Shown one piece after another: positions 46,626 through 57,366 of a stretch of DNA of 61,623 nt. The notes below the pieces were generated by a model. The model worked only from the letters and a program-made list of their open reading frames with translations, had not been told where the DNA came from and did not search any database. The DNA comes from CAYONQ01 sp964405375 (GTDB lineage: Bacteria > Planctomycetota > Phycisphaerae > Sedimentisphaerales > Anaerobacaceae). The stretch is taken from NCBI GenBank assembly GCA_964405375.1, contig CAYONQ010000001.1:1-61623 (forward strand), in the 5' to 3' direction. Within the stretch, counting starts at the first letter, position 1; every line of letters starts with the position of its first letter. Position numbers and translations under genes: made by a program.

Positions 46626-46662
46626 AGCCGTTCCGCGGTGGAAAAGCGGAACGGCTTTTCTT
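46626..46662 (+). terminator. Intrinsic terminator downstream of the histone gene
   Basis: AGCCGTTCCGC-GGTGGAAAA-GCGGAACGGCT followed by TTTCTT, an 11-bp GC-rich stem, about 120 nt after the histone stop. Confidence 0.88.
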
Positions 46663-47119
46663 AATTGGCTATCTCCAGCTTTGTTAACTACCTTGCATTG
46701 CAGCTATTACTCGTTTTTAGTTATCAGTCCTTGACTGTACATTTAAAAACATTCAATCAAAAAACGCACGGCTAACCACAAGCCGTCGAATACACAACCT
46801 ACGGAGTTTCTTAGCCCTTACAGACCGGTAAAATCCGCTTTACCAGTATCAAAATTCCTATTTTTGGGAAATTTGTTGAACTTATTGTCCCAAAAAGCCC
46901 GATTTATATAGCAAGGACTAAAGCAAAGGCGGTATTTTTCTATCAGCTAACGGTTAAGAATACATAATTTCCTGCCGATGAAGCAACAGCCGCCAGATTG
47001 CAAATCGGCTATCCGGCATGCAAAGATAAAAGGCCACTTGTGGTGAGAGGATTTTAGAAAATGTTAATCGTAACTTCCTATCTAACAGGTAGTTACTTAA
47101 ATAGTTTGGTGAAAGTAGC
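46663..47119. other. Gene-free region before the glycan synthase gene
   Basis: 457 nt. Hairpins TTTTTGGGA...TCCCAAAAA (46861-46896) and GGTAAA...TTTACC (around 46830) are seen. The stretch 46975-47060 (GCCGATGAAGCAACAGCC...) looks structured, but I match it to no known riboswitch. A promoter for 47120 is not obvious. Confidence 0.4.
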
Positions 47120-48397
47120 ATGAGAGTCTTGATGTTGGGCTGGGAGTTTCCTCCGTTTATCAGTGGCGGACTTGGTACGGCCTGCTACGGGCTTACCAAA
47201 GCAATGGACCAGCTCGGCATAAAAGTAACCTTTGTGCTGCCCAAAATGGTTGATAACCAATATTCCACCCATGTAAAGCTGATAAGCCCCGACAGCCATA
47301 TGTGGTCGGCTTTCAGATTCGACAAGCTGAAAAATGTGGCATTCCGCACAATCAGCTCACCGTTACAGCCGTATTCAACACCCAGCGCCTACCAGAGACG
47401 AATCGAGGAGACCTTAAGCCAAAAACACGGCGGCAGCATCAGCTCAGCCGGTCAATTCGGAACAGACTACAGCGGCGATATGTACGCCGAGGTTCACCGT
47501 TATGCTGCGGTTGCTGCTGAATTAGCCAAGAATGAGCAGTTTGACATCGTTCACGCCCACGACTGGATGACCTACCCTGCCGGTATTGTGGTCTCGGCAA
47601 CGAGCGGAAAACCGCTGATTGTGCACGTGCACTCGACCGAATTCGACCGCAGCGGCGAAAACGTCAACCAGATGATTTACGACATCGAGCGAAAGGGAAT
47701 GCACGCAGCACATAAGGTAATCGCTGTCAGCCACTTTACCCGCAACATCATAATCGGCCGATACGGTATCAGCGGTCAAAAGGTCGAAGTAGTCCACAAC
47801 GGCGTAGAGCACAACGGAAACGGCAACTGGTCTTTAGCTGAAAGTGGCATCGGCAAAAACGAAAAAATCGTCCTGTTTTTGGGCAGAATTACAATGCAAA
47901 AAGGCCCCGAATACTTCCTGCAGGCAGCCAAAAAGGTCCTCGAAGTGATGGACAACGTCAAGTTCGTTATGGCCGGCTCCGGCGACTTAATGCACCGCGC
48001 CGTCGAAATGGCAGCGGAGCTGGGCATCGGTCACAAAGTGCTCTTCACCGGCTTCCTGCAAGGCGAGGCCGTCCAGAAAATATACAAAATGGCCGACCTT
48101 TTCGTGATGCCTTCCGTCTCCGAGCCATTCGGCATAGTACCTCTCGAAGCGCTGGAAAACGATGTGCCTGTCATAATAAGCAAACAAAGCGGCGTGTCAG
48201 AAGTCCTGATGCACGCCCTTAAAGTTGACTTCTGGGACGTCAATGAGATTGCCAATAAAGTTATAGCGATACTAAAATACCCCCCGCTGCAAGAAACATT
48301 AGCGAACTACGGTAATTTTGAGGTAAGGAGACTTCGCTGGAAAGATAGCGCCACAAAGTGTTTGAGAATTTACGAGGAAACACTGGTCGCTGTCTGA
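47120..48397 (+). CDS. GT4/GT5-like glycogen (alpha-glucan) synthase
   Basis: 425 aa GT-B enzyme. The N-terminus (VLMLGWEFPPFISGGLGTACYGL) has the Gly-rich loop of starch/glycogen synthase-like GT4 enzymes; KVIAVSHFTRNIII, FLGRITMQKGPEYFLQAA and PSVSEPFGIVPLEALEND complete the donor site with the EX7E motif. It probably elongates alpha-1,4-glucan from a nucleotide glucose. Followed by GH57 and a debranching enzyme, forming an alpha-glucan cluster. SD is weak (GGTGAAAG). Confidence 0.9.
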   Translation: MRVLMLGWEFPPFISGGLGTACYGLTKAMDQLGIKVTFVLPKMVDNQYSTHVKLISPDSHMWSAFRFDKLKNVAFRTISSPLQPYSTPSAYQRRIEETLSQKHGGSISSAGQFGTDYSGDMYAEVHRYAAVAAELAKNEQFDIVHAHDWMTYPAGIVVSATSGKPLIVHVHSTEFDRSGENVNQMIYDIERKGMHAAHKVIAVSHFTRNIIIGRYGISGQKVEVVHNGVEHNGNGNWSLAESGIGKNEKIVLFLGRITMQKGPEYFLQAAKKVLEVMDNVKFVMAGSGDLMHRAVEMAAELGIGHKVLFTGFLQGEAVQKIYKMADLFVMPSVSEPFGIVPLEALENDVPVIISKQSGVSEVLMHALKVDFWDVNEIANKVIAILKYPPLQETLANYGNFEVRRLRWKDSATKCLRIYEETLVAV

Positions 48398-48403
48398 AAA
48401 ATG

Positions 48404-48484
48404 TGAATCGTGATTGGTGAAGCGTGAATCGAGACACGAACCACGAGACACGAACCACGAGACACGAACCACGAGACACGAAAT
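48404..48484. repeat. CACGAGACACGAAC tandem repeat
   Basis: Tandem CACGAGACACGAAC (about 4 copies, 14 bp) preceded by GTGAAGCGTGAATCG fill the whole spacer up to the GH57 ATG. Related to the CGTATCTCGTGAAG family. Confidence 0.85.
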
Positions 48485-49732
48485 ATGGCTTCGGTATGCT
48501 TCTACTTTCAAGTACATCAGCCCCTGCGATTGAGGCACTATACGGTATTTGACAAGAACGACCAATATTTCGACGATTATAAAAATGCCTCTATCTGCAG
48601 AAAGGTGGCGAACAAATGCTACCTTCCCACCAACCGGCTGCTTCTGGACATAATAAAAAGGTATAAAGGTGAATTTAAGATAGCATACAGTATAACCGGC
48701 GTATTACTGGAGCAGCTCCAGAAATACTCACCAGAGGTTATGAGCACCTTTGATGCTCTGGCGGAAACCGGCTGTGTGGAGTTCCTGGCCGAGACGTATT
48801 ATCATAGCTTGAGCTTTTTATACTCACGGGATGAATTCATAGAGCAGGTGAACAAGCACCTCGAAACCATCGAACATATCTTCGGTCAAAAACCCCGAGT
48901 GTTTAGAAATACGGAGCTGATATACAATAACGATTTAGCTTCACTTGTCGAATCAATGGACAAATTCGATGCGATAATAACCGAGGGTGCAGACCACATA
49001 TTAGGTTTTAGAAGCCCCAATTTCATTTATCAGCCCAAGGACTGCAGCAAGCTAAAGCTTCTGCTTAAAAACTATTCCCTCAGCGACGATATCGCCTTTA
49101 GGTTCTCCAACCGCAGTTGGTCACAGTGGCCTTTGACGGCAGAGAAATTCGCCGGATGGATAAGCAATGTCAATGGAAACGGCAACGTGGTCAACCTGTT
49201 TATGGATTACGAGACATTCGGCGAACACCAATGGAAGGATACGGGCATATTTGACTTTATGCGGCACCTGCCGGAACAGATTCTAAACCATCCTGACAAT
49301 AACTTCAAAACCCCAAGTGAGATAGTTCAGCTTTACCAGCCCGTGGACACGATTGATGTGCCCCATCTCATAAGCTGGGCAGATACCGAAAGGGACCTGT
49401 CGGCCTGGCTGGGAAACGCAATGCAGTCCAACGCAATTCACGAGCTTTATCGGCTTGAAAAGAAAATCAAGAAAACCGGCGACAAAAAAATCATCGCCGA
49501 CTGGCGAAAACTGCAGACATCAGACCATTTTTATTATATGTGCACGAAATACTTTGCCGACGGCGACGTGCATAAGTACTTTAACCCGTATGACTCGCCT
49601 TACGACTCTTACATTAACTTTATGAACGTGCTGGACAATCTTAACAACCGTTGTTCCAGGCAGATAATCGGGGGGACGGCTTACAGTCCGTCGCAAAATA
49701 AAAACCCGCCCCATTTACAAACGGTAAATTAA
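48485..49732 (+). CDS. GH57 family alpha-glucan enzyme
   Basis: 415 aa. GH57 motifs: HQPLRL (His11), nucleophile region FRNTELIYN (Glu144), acid/base region FMDYETFGEH (Asp241). Likely an alpha-amylase or 4-alpha-glucanotransferase acting on intracellular glucan; no signal peptide. The start codon directly follows the repeat with no SD, which may limit translation or imply coupling to the upstream gene. Confidence 0.92.
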   Translation: MASVCFYFQVHQPLRLRHYTVFDKNDQYFDDYKNASICRKVANKCYLPTNRLLLDIIKRYKGEFKIAYSITGVLLEQLQKYSPEVMSTFDALAETGCVEFLAETYYHSLSFLYSRDEFIEQVNKHLETIEHIFGQKPRVFRNTELIYNNDLASLVESMDKFDAIITEGADHILGFRSPNFIYQPKDCSKLKLLLKNYSLSDDIAFRFSNRSWSQWPLTAEKFAGWISNVNGNGNVVNLFMDYETFGEHQWKDTGIFDFMRHLPEQILNHPDNNFKTPSEIVQLYQPVDTIDVPHLISWADTERDLSAWLGNAMQSNAIHELYRLEKKIKKTGDKKIIADWRKLQTSDHFYYMCTKYFADGDVHKYFNPYDSPYDSYINFMNVLDNLNNRCSRQIIGGTAYSPSQNKNPPHLQTVN

Positions 49733-49779
49733 CTGTCTGACTTGAATCTTACCGTAACAGCGCCTTTTGGAGTAGAGTT

Positions 49780-51834
49780 GTGTTAACATTGCAAAAAACC
49801 GGCGGTGTCGAAATCACCTCCGTATCGACAGCCGAAAAAAACATTGAGGATTTACTAACCAAGGAATGGCTGCTGACCAACAGCCGCGGTGGCTACGCAT
49901 CATCAACCATCGTCGGTTGCAACACCAGAAGATACCACGGCCTGCTCATCGGCTCACTTAACCCGCCCGTTAACAGGATAATGGCGCTGGCAAACTGCCT
50001 CGAGATGATTGTAATTAACGGCAACGTAATCAATCTTTCGACCTTTGAATTCAACGATAAATTCGCACCGCAAGGCCACACGTATCTTCTGCGATTTCGC
50101 CACGACATCGGGGTGCATTTTGATTACCAGCTTTCACAACTGAACCTGACCAAATCCGTTTATCTTGCCCGAGACACGGATACGGTCGGGCTGGTGTACG
50201 ATTTTACCGCTGTGCAGAGAAAAGTAGAATTCGTTCTTCGCCCCTTTATAGCTCTGCGGGATTTCCACGCACTGCAAAAATCTTACGCCCCGTTATGCTA
50301 TGAGAGATTTGAGAACACGCTGGCAGTTCACTATGATACACAGGGCGGCTCACCTCTAACGACAAGTTACCAAACCCCATCCTCGGACAGATGCGAACTG
50401 CTCATTAGATCTGACTCTGCAAACTTTGAAAAGGACGAGCAGTGGTGGTTCAATTTCGTATATCGCAACGACAGAGAAAGAGGTCAGGATTTTACCGAGG
50501 ATTTATGGACGCCCGGCTTTTTCAAATGCAAAATAGAAAAGCCCACCAAAATCATCTTCTGGGCAAGTCTTCGCAATCACCGCCGGCAAAATCAGCAGCC
50601 GGATAACATTAAAAAACTCTGCAAAAATTTGCAAAGGCATCAAAATACCGTAATCACCGCCGCTAAGACCAAAGATAGGAAACTTACAACCCTTTGCCTG
50701 GCCGCCGACCGGTTCATAAGCAAACGGCGAGTAAATCAACACTACAGAACCACCATTTTAGCCGGCTTTCCCTGGTTTGCAGACTGGGGCAGAGACGCCT
50801 TTGTCGCCCTGCCGGGACTGCTGCTGTCGACCGGCAGATTCGAGCAGGCAAAATCAGTCCTGACCACCTGGGCACAGGCAGCCGACAACGGTATGATTCC
50901 AAATCGCTTTGACGACCGCAGCGATACCGCCTACTTCAACAGTATAGACGCATCCCTGTGGTTTATCAATGCGGCCTTTGAATACTTAAATGCCACCGAT
51001 GACTTAGAAACCTTCACACAAGAGCTTCTACCCACCATTCACCAGATAATAGATTCCTATTACAACGGCACGCGATTTGACACCCGTGCCGATACCGACG
51101 GGCTTATAACCTCCGGCAGCGAGGACACCCAGCTAACCTGGATGGACGCAAAATACGAAGGCGTCGCCTTCACACCCAGATATGGAAAGGCAGTGGAGAT
51201 TAACGCCCTGTGGTATAACAGTTTTTGCCGGCTGGCTGAATTCTACGCCGACAGAGATAAAAAGGCCGAAAGGCACTTCAAATCCATAGCAGCCAAAGTC
51301 AAGAAAAGCTTCTGCGAACTATTCTGGAACGAAACAACCGGCTACCTGAACGACTGCATTTTGCCTGACGGCTCTGTCGACTCGACGCTCCGGCCGAACC
51401 AGATATTCGCCGTTTCACTGCCCTTTTCACCACTGCCGCCAAAGCTCGCAAAGCACGTGGTGGACACAGTGCAAAAAGAGCTGCTCACACCTTACGGCCT
51501 GCGAACATTAAACACTCAATCCAGCCATTATAAAGGCAGATACACAGGCCCCCAGCAGCAGCGAGACCAGGCCTACCACCAGGGCACAGTCTGGCCGTAT
51601 CTGATTGGGCCGTTCGTAGAGGCATATCTGAAGGTCAACAACTTCAGCCCAGAAAGCAAAGACGAAGCGGCTGATTTCATTGAGCCGCTGATGCAACACT
51701 TAACCGAGGACGGCTGCCTCGAACAATTAGCCGAAATATTCGACGGCGACCCCCCACATCAGCCAAGGGGCTGTATCGCACAGGCCTGGAGCGTCGCCGA
51801 ACTCATCAGGGCATACCGGCTCATAAACTCATAA
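49780..51834 (+). CDS. Glycogen debranching enzyme (amylo-alpha-1,6-glucosidase, GH133)
   Basis: 684 aa. N-terminal GDE domain with EWLLTNSRGGYASSTIVGCN and RRYHGLLIG, C-terminal (alpha/alpha)6 catalytic domain with AGFPWFADWGRDAFVALPGL and EDTQLTWMDAK. It removes alpha-1,6 branches. GTG start with GGAG 7 nt upstream. It is third in the cluster after the synthase and GH57, 47 nt apart from the latter. Confidence 0.94.
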   Translation: MLTLQKTGGVEITSVSTAEKNIEDLLTKEWLLTNSRGGYASSTIVGCNTRRYHGLLIGSLNPPVNRIMALANCLEMIVINGNVINLSTFEFNDKFAPQGHTYLLRFRHDIGVHFDYQLSQLNLTKSVYLARDTDTVGLVYDFTAVQRKVEFVLRPFIALRDFHALQKSYAPLCYERFENTLAVHYDTQGGSPLTTSYQTPSSDRCELLIRSDSANFEKDEQWWFNFVYRNDRERGQDFTEDLWTPGFFKCKIEKPTKIIFWASLRNHRRQNQQPDNIKKLCKNLQRHQNTVITAAKTKDRKLTTLCLAADRFISKRRVNQHYRTTILAGFPWFADWGRDAFVALPGLLLSTGRFEQAKSVLTTWAQAADNGMIPNRFDDRSDTAYFNSIDASLWFINAAFEYLNATDDLETFTQELLPTIHQIIDSYYNGTRFDTRADTDGLITSGSEDTQLTWMDAKYEGVAFTPRYGKAVEINALWYNSFCRLAEFYADRDKKAERHFKSIAAKVKKSFCELFWNETTGYLNDCILPDGSVDSTLRPNQIFAVSLPFSPLPPKLAKHVVDTVQKELLTPYGLRTLNTQSSHYKGRYTGPQQQRDQAYHQGTVWPYLIGPFVEAYLKVNNFSPESKDEAADFIEPLMQHLTEDGCLEQLAEIFDGDPPHQPRGCIAQAWSVAELIRAYRLINS

Positions 51835-51908
51835 CGCATCGTGCGCCCCTTTCGAAAACCACGCCAATCCACACCCGTTTTTTGTCCTTTCCGAGATTAG
51901 ATGAAATA

Positions 51909-51917
51909 TGGTATAAT
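51909..51917 (+). promoter_or_regulatory. Extended -10 promoter element
   Basis: TGGTATAAT, perfect -10 at 51912-51917 with TG extension; -35 poor (TTCCGA at 51889). Gives a ~40-nt leader with GGGAGG before 51964. Confidence 0.55.
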
Positions 51918-51963
51918 TGCGCAACATACGCAGAGAAACGAAATAATTTGGGAGGCCGCAATT

Positions 51964-52827
51964 ATGAAAAACACAATCCTCACAAGTACGGGAACACTCA
52001 TAGTAGTTTTCGCCTTGGGCCACTTATCTTCAAACCTGTACGCACAAGTAAATCGAGAACAAAGCCCTGCCGAAACAGAGCAAGCAGCTACCGAAACCCC
52101 TCGAGAAACCAACCAGTCAAGACCAAGAGCGAGCTTTGTTAAAATGGCAGACTTCTATCTAAGAGACGGCCAGCTCGTATTCGGAGAGCTGCTCTCGGAG
52201 GACAAGAATAAAATCACCGTCAAACAGTTGGACGAAAGCAGGATTATCGTATCCACCTACAGTAAGAGAGAGATTGATACCAGGTCGCTGCACATCAAAA
52301 ATACACCCGAGTTCAAGTACTACATAGAGCTGGCCGAATACTTCGCCGGCAGAACCTGGGACTTCAGGGACGACCCCGACGATTTTATACAGGCGATTCG
52401 CTGCTACGAGAAGGCCAAACAATCAATCACAGACACTCAAAGACAAGAGAACGAAACCGAGCAAATAGACAAAAGAATAGAACAACTGCAGTCAGACAGA
52501 GAAATCTGGATAAGAGAGGTGCAATCGCGGGCACAGCTAAGGAAACTGGAGTTTGAAGCGGAGACCGAAAAAAGAATCAAAGAGCTCGAAGACAATATCA
52601 GTGAAACCAGCCGGCAGCTCAACGAAAGTGTCGCAGATATGAAGGAAAACTATCAGAAACTTGAAACAGGTATCTCCCAGCTAAACAATGAGCTGTCCCG
52701 CCAGAACGAGCAGATTAGGGCCAACAGAAGACTGATTGACCGCATCTATTATCGTAACCAACGGCACTGGCCACAGTTCTATTATTATCCATACAGAAGG
52801 CAGGGCGAGCCCCCTGAGAAGGATTAG
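51964..52827 (+). CDS. Secreted coiled-coil protein
   Basis: 287 aa. Signal peptide to about LYAQ (residue ~28); a Thr/Glu-rich linker; a beta-rich segment (FYLRDGQLVFGELLSEDKNK); then a long coiled coil from ~155 to 265 (Glu/Gln/Arg heptads); a Tyr/Pro end (HWPQFYYYPYRR). No family recognised; the layout suggests a periplasmic scaffold. GGGAGG SD and its own promoter. It is convergent with trpA. Confidence 0.8.
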   Translation: MKNTILTSTGTLIVVFALGHLSSNLYAQVNREQSPAETEQAATETPRETNQSRPRASFVKMADFYLRDGQLVFGELLSEDKNKITVKQLDESRIIVSTYSKREIDTRSLHIKNTPEFKYYIELAEYFAGRTWDFRDDPDDFIQAIRCYEKAKQSITDTQRQENETEQIDKRIEQLQSDREIWIREVQSRAQLRKLEFEAETEKRIKELEDNISETSRQLNESVADMKENYQKLETGISQLNNELSRQNEQIRANRRLIDRIYYRNQRHWPQFYYYPYRRQGEPPEKD

Positions 52828-52891
52828 CCCGGCGGCAAACAACCAAAAAAGATAATCAGTTCCGGCGGGACATCGAGTCATTAAAGCGGCA

Positions 52892-53686
52892 TCAACCCTC
52901 GATTGCCTTTTTGACCTCTTTTAAGAATGTCGAAACTTCGGTGAGCATTTTCTCTTTGTTCGCCAGATTTTCCTCAATCAGCCCCACTATCTTTGAGCCG
53001 ATTATCACGCCGTCGGCTCCCGCCCGAGCGATTGTTGCCGCATGGGCGGGCTTGCTGATTCCAAAACCTACGCAAACCGGCACACTGGTTAGCTTTTTCA
53101 ATCCGCCGACCAGCCCCTCGACCAGGCCGGAAAGCTCCTCTCTGCTTCCCGTAACGCCTAACAGCGAGACAGTATAAATAAAGCCGGTCGTCTTGGAGGC
53201 AATAACCCTCATTCTCTCGGTGTCGGTATTTGGCGTAATCATAAAAACAGTGTCAAGGCCTGCCTGCATAGCGGGCGCTATAATCTCATCCGCATCGTCA
53301 ATACTCAAATCGGCAATCAAAACGCTGTTGACGCCGGCATGGTGAAAATCATCGAAAAATTTCTGCACCCCATACTGATAAACCAGATTGTAATACATCA
53401 GCAGTCCAATCGGGATATCCTTATAATCCTTTACCTTTCGGATAAACTCCAGCCCTTTCGCCACATTCATCCCACCCTTAAAGGCACGAATGTCGGCCTT
53501 CTGGATTGTCGGCCCGTCCGCTATCGGGTCGGAGAACGGGATACCTAATTCCAAAATATCTGCCCCTGCATCGGTAGCCGCCTTTACAATCGCAACGCTC
53601 GTATCGAAATCCGGGTCGCCGATGACGAAAAACGGTATCAACGCCGCCCTGTCTAACTCCGAAAAAACCTGCTTATACGTCCTCAT
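52892..53686 (-). CDS. trpA: Tryptophan synthase alpha chain
   Basis: 264 aa. LELGIPFSDPIADGPTIQKA carries the catalytic Asp, and GITGSREEL-type loop residues appear as LLGVTGSREEL. It cleaves indole-3-glycerol phosphate to indole and works in the alpha-beta complex. ATG chosen for the GGGAG SD 6 nt before it. Starts 10 nt after trpB, translationally close; last gene of the trp operon. Confidence 0.97.
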   Translation of the reverse strand: MRTYKQVFSELDRAALIPFFVIGDPDFDTSVAIVKAATDAGADILELGIPFSDPIADGPTIQKADIRAFKGGMNVAKGLEFIRKVKDYKDIPIGLLMYYNLVYQYGVQKFFDDFHHAGVNSVLIADLSIDDADEIIAPAMQAGLDTVFMITPNTDTERMRVIASKTTGFIYTVSLLGVTGSREELSGLVEGLVGGLKKLTSVPVCVGFGISKPAHAATIARAGADGVIIGSKIVGLIEENLANKEKMLTEVSTFLKEVKKAIEG

Positions 53687-53696
53687 CAATCACTCC

Positions 53697-54872
<1,176 letters not shown>

Positions 54873-54889
54873 ATCTCATACCTCAAGTT

Positions 54890-54969
54890 ACGAGTGACTA
54901 AAGTTACAAGTGCCTAAAGTTAAGAAAATTTAGCTCACTTTAGCTCACTTTAGTTCACTTTAGGCACTT
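54890..54969. repeat. AAAGTGCC/AAAGTGAGC repeat between trpF and trpB
   Basis: AAGTGCCTAAAGTT followed by CTCACTTTAGCTCACTTTAG and GGCACTT: inverted units of the 8216-8325 family, able to form a hairpin in the trp mRNA. Confidence 0.85.
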
Positions 54970-54970
54970 C

Positions 54971-55594
54971 TCATCCTCTCAAGTGTCTTATATTTTCAAA
55001 TAATTCTTTCATCTTCTTGTGGTCCTTCTTGCCCGGCGACGCCTCAATGCCGCTGCAGACATCAATCCCGTAAACTCCCAACTCAACCGCATCTGCCGCA
55101 TTATCGGGATTAATCCCCCCTGCCAGAAAAATACGCTTGCCGATATGCCCTATGATATTCCAGTCGAAGGTCAGCCCCGTGCCGCCGTATTTCTCAGGAT
55201 GGAAGGCATCCAGCAGGACGGTATCCGTAAAGTAATCCTCCGCTTTTTCGATATCTTCCTGACTTTTTACTCGAATTGCCTTCATTGTCCTCACATCAAG
55301 AGAAAGAAGCGACTGACAGAACTGCGGACTCTCATCGCCGTGCAGTTGCACCCAGTCTAAATGACACCGGCTGATTGTTTCACGAATCTGTTCGAACGAG
55401 GCGTTCACAAACACGCCGGCAATATCTATAAAACCAGGCAACCTGTTTATTATTTCCATCGCCTTTTCCGGCGGCACATACCGGGGACTTTTCGGATAAA
55501 AATTAAACCCTAACAAATCTGCACCCATATCCATCGCCGCCGCGGCGTCCTCATAATTGGTAAGACCGCAAATTTTAACCTTCACTATCAACAT
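54971..55594 (-). CDS. trpF: Phosphoribosylanthranilate isomerase
   Basis: 207 aa TIM barrel. KICGLTNYEDAAAAMD, GVFVNASFEQI and GTGLTFDWNI and IDVCSGIEASPGKKDHKK are family segments; catalytic Cys in KICG and Asp in FDW. Amadori rearrangement of PRA. Start could also be the GTG 9 nt on. It directly follows trpD by 35 nt, with trpC missing between them. Confidence 0.96.
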   Translation of the reverse strand: MLIVKVKICGLTNYEDAAAAMDMGADLLGFNFYPKSPRYVPPEKAMEIINRLPGFIDIAGVFVNASFEQIRETISRCHLDWVQLHGDESPQFCQSLLSLDVRTMKAIRVKSQEDIEKAEDYFTDTVLLDAFHPEKYGGTGLTFDWNIIGHIGKRIFLAGGINPDNAADAVELGVYGIDVCSGIEASPGKKDHKKMKELFENIRHLRG

Positions 55595-55629
55595 AAACCG
55601 TCGCTCGTGCCCCGTGAACCGTTTTTTGT

Positions 55630-56643
55630 TTATACTTTATTCGAAACCTCGATTAACTTTTCCAAGCAAGTCAATGCCGCACCATCGCTGACTGAGGCAT
55701 TCGCCAGCTCAATTGCCGATTTGAAATCTTCTGCCAAGCCGCTGACAATTATCGCAGCAGCGGCGTTTAGAATAACAATATCTTTGCGAGGCCCATGCTC
55801 CCTGCCGCTAAGTATGTCACGCAAGACCTTCGCACTTGCTTTAGCATCTGTTACCTTCAATTCCTCTATATCAGCCAACCTGATGCCAAAATTCTCGGGA
55901 TTCAGCTCCTTAAAGGTGATTCGACCTTCTTTTAATTCTGCTATTTTGGTAATCCCGGCTGTGCTTATCTCATCCAAACCGTCACTGTGAACCACCATTG
56001 CATACCTTGTCCCCAGCAGCTTAAGCGCCTCTGCAACGCTCTGCATCAGACCTTCATCGCCGACACCGAGCAGTTGAGCCGATACGTTGGCCGGGTTGGC
56101 TAAAGGCCCGAGAACATTGAAAACCGTCCTGAAGCCAAGCTGCTTTCGTATCGGCTGAACGTATTTCATCGCCGGATGAAAGCGAGGTGCAAACATAAAG
56201 CCGATATGCGCCTGTTTTATGCACTCTGCGACGGTCTCGGCGCCGGCATCTATCTTAACCCCTAACTGCTCAAGCACGTCCGCCGAGCCGCAGCCGCTGG
56301 TTATCCCGCGATTGCCGTGCTTGGCGATATAGACACCTGCGCCTGCCGCCACTATAGCAGCAGCAGTCGAGATGTTAGAGGTCTTAAATCTCCCTCCGCC
56401 CGTGCCGCAGGTATCAATCAGGTTATCAACGTCAACCTTGACACGGACGGCATGACTTCGCAGCGATTTGGCAAGTCCCGCCAGTTCCGCCGCCGTTGCC
56501 CCTTTTATACGCATCGCAGTAAGAAACGCAGCAATCTGCGGCTCGCTTACCCCGCCTTCAAAAATAATATCTAAAAGCCCAGTCGCCTGCTCAAAAGGCA
56601 AATCTTTACCGTCTAATAACAAATTAATATATTCAGTTATCAC
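55630..56643 (-). CDS. trpD: Anthranilate phosphoribosyltransferase
   Basis: 337 aa. PRPP motif DTCGTGGGRFKTSNIST, KHGNRGITSGCGSADVLEQLG and FMFAPRFHPAMKYV present. Joins anthranilate to PRPP. Separated from trpG by a 60-nt REP-like spacer. Confidence 0.97.
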   Translation of the reverse strand: MITEYINLLLDGKDLPFEQATGLLDIIFEGGVSEPQIAAFLTAMRIKGATAAELAGLAKSLRSHAVRVKVDVDNLIDTCGTGGGRFKTSNISTAAAIVAAGAGVYIAKHGNRGITSGCGSADVLEQLGVKIDAGAETVAECIKQAHIGFMFAPRFHPAMKYVQPIRKQLGFRTVFNVLGPLANPANVSAQLLGVGDEGLMQSVAEALKLLGTRYAMVVHSDGLDEISTAGITKIAELKEGRITFKELNPENFGIRLADIEELKVTDAKASAKVLRDILSGREHGPRKDIVILNAAAAIIVSGLAEDFKSAIELANASVSDGAALTCLEKLIEVSNKV

Positions 56644-56666
56644 CGCTATCTTTAGCCCTTCTTCAT

Positions 56667-56693
56667 GTCATTCCTGCGGAAGCAGGAATCCAG
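56667..56693. repeat. REP-like palindrome
   Basis: GTCATTCCTGCGGAAGCAGG followed by AATCCAG: hairpin TTCCTGC-GGAA-GCAGGAA (56671-56688). Resembles the common GTCATTCC...GGAATCCAG palindromic dispersed repeats of many bacteria. Confidence 0.6.
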
Positions 56694-56703
56694 TTTCTCT
56701 TTT

Positions 56704-57351
56704 TCACTTTTCAATTCCTCTGCGACCTCTGCGCTCTCCGCGGTTCATCCTATTTTCATTCTTCGCCGCTGCTATCGAAAGGATATTTTCGATTATTTTA
56801 CCGCCTGCCGGCGTCAAGATGCTTTCCGGATGGAACTGCACACCGAATATCGGAAGCTCCTTGTGCTGAATACCCATATTGATACCTTCGAACTCAGCGG
56901 TCTGCTCTAAGCAATCCGGCAGCTTTGCGGTACAGAGACTGTGATACCGCCCTGCCTGCAGTGGATTTTCCACGCCGGCAAATATGCCCTTCTGGTTGTG
57001 TGTTACCCTCGAGGGCTTGCCGTGCATCGGTACCGGCGAATGGCCAATTTCGCCGCCGAAGTGCTGCACAATCACCTGATGGCCGAGACACACCCCGAAT
57101 ATGGGCAGCTTGTCCTTGAAGTAACCCACCGCCGCCAATGATACGCCCGCCGTGTCCGGCGTACCCGGGCCGGGCGAAATCACAAGTAAATCCGGGGCAA
57201 ACTCATCGGCTAATGCTCGGAGCTCCTCAAGCTCGGTGTCGGCACGATAGACCCTGGCCGTACAATTACGCTTGCAAAAATCATCGACAAGATTGTACGT
57301 GAAAGAATCGAAATTATCGATGAACAAAACTTTTCTGCCTGTAGTTTTCAT
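56704..57351 (-). CDS. trpG: Anthranilate synthase glutamine amidotransferase subunit
   Basis: 215 aa GATase class I. Nucleophile Cys in GVCLGHQVI; His/Glu in VQFHPESI; FIDNFDSFTYN N-terminus. Supplies ammonia to TrpE. The last ~16 residues (NRMNRGERRGRRGIEK) are basic, uncommon for the family, and coded by a CCTCTGCGACCTCTGCG repeat. Follows trpE by 15 nt. Confidence 0.96.
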   Translation of the reverse strand: MKTTGRKVLFIDNFDSFTYNLVDDFCKRNCTARVYRADTELEELRALADEFAPDLLVISPGPGTPDTAGVSLAAVGYFKDKLPIFGVCLGHQVIVQHFGGEIGHSPVPMHGKPSRVTHNQKGIFAGVENPLQAGRYHSLCTAKLPDCLEQTAEFEGINMGIQHKELPIFGVQFHPESILTPAGGKIIENILSIAAAKNENRMNRGERRGRRGIEK

Positions 57352-57366
57352 AGGACTTTGTCCTTA

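Noticed and set aside
46975..47060. Riboswitch upstream of the glycan synthase gene
   Set aside because: Looks structured but matches no class I know; no conserved core.
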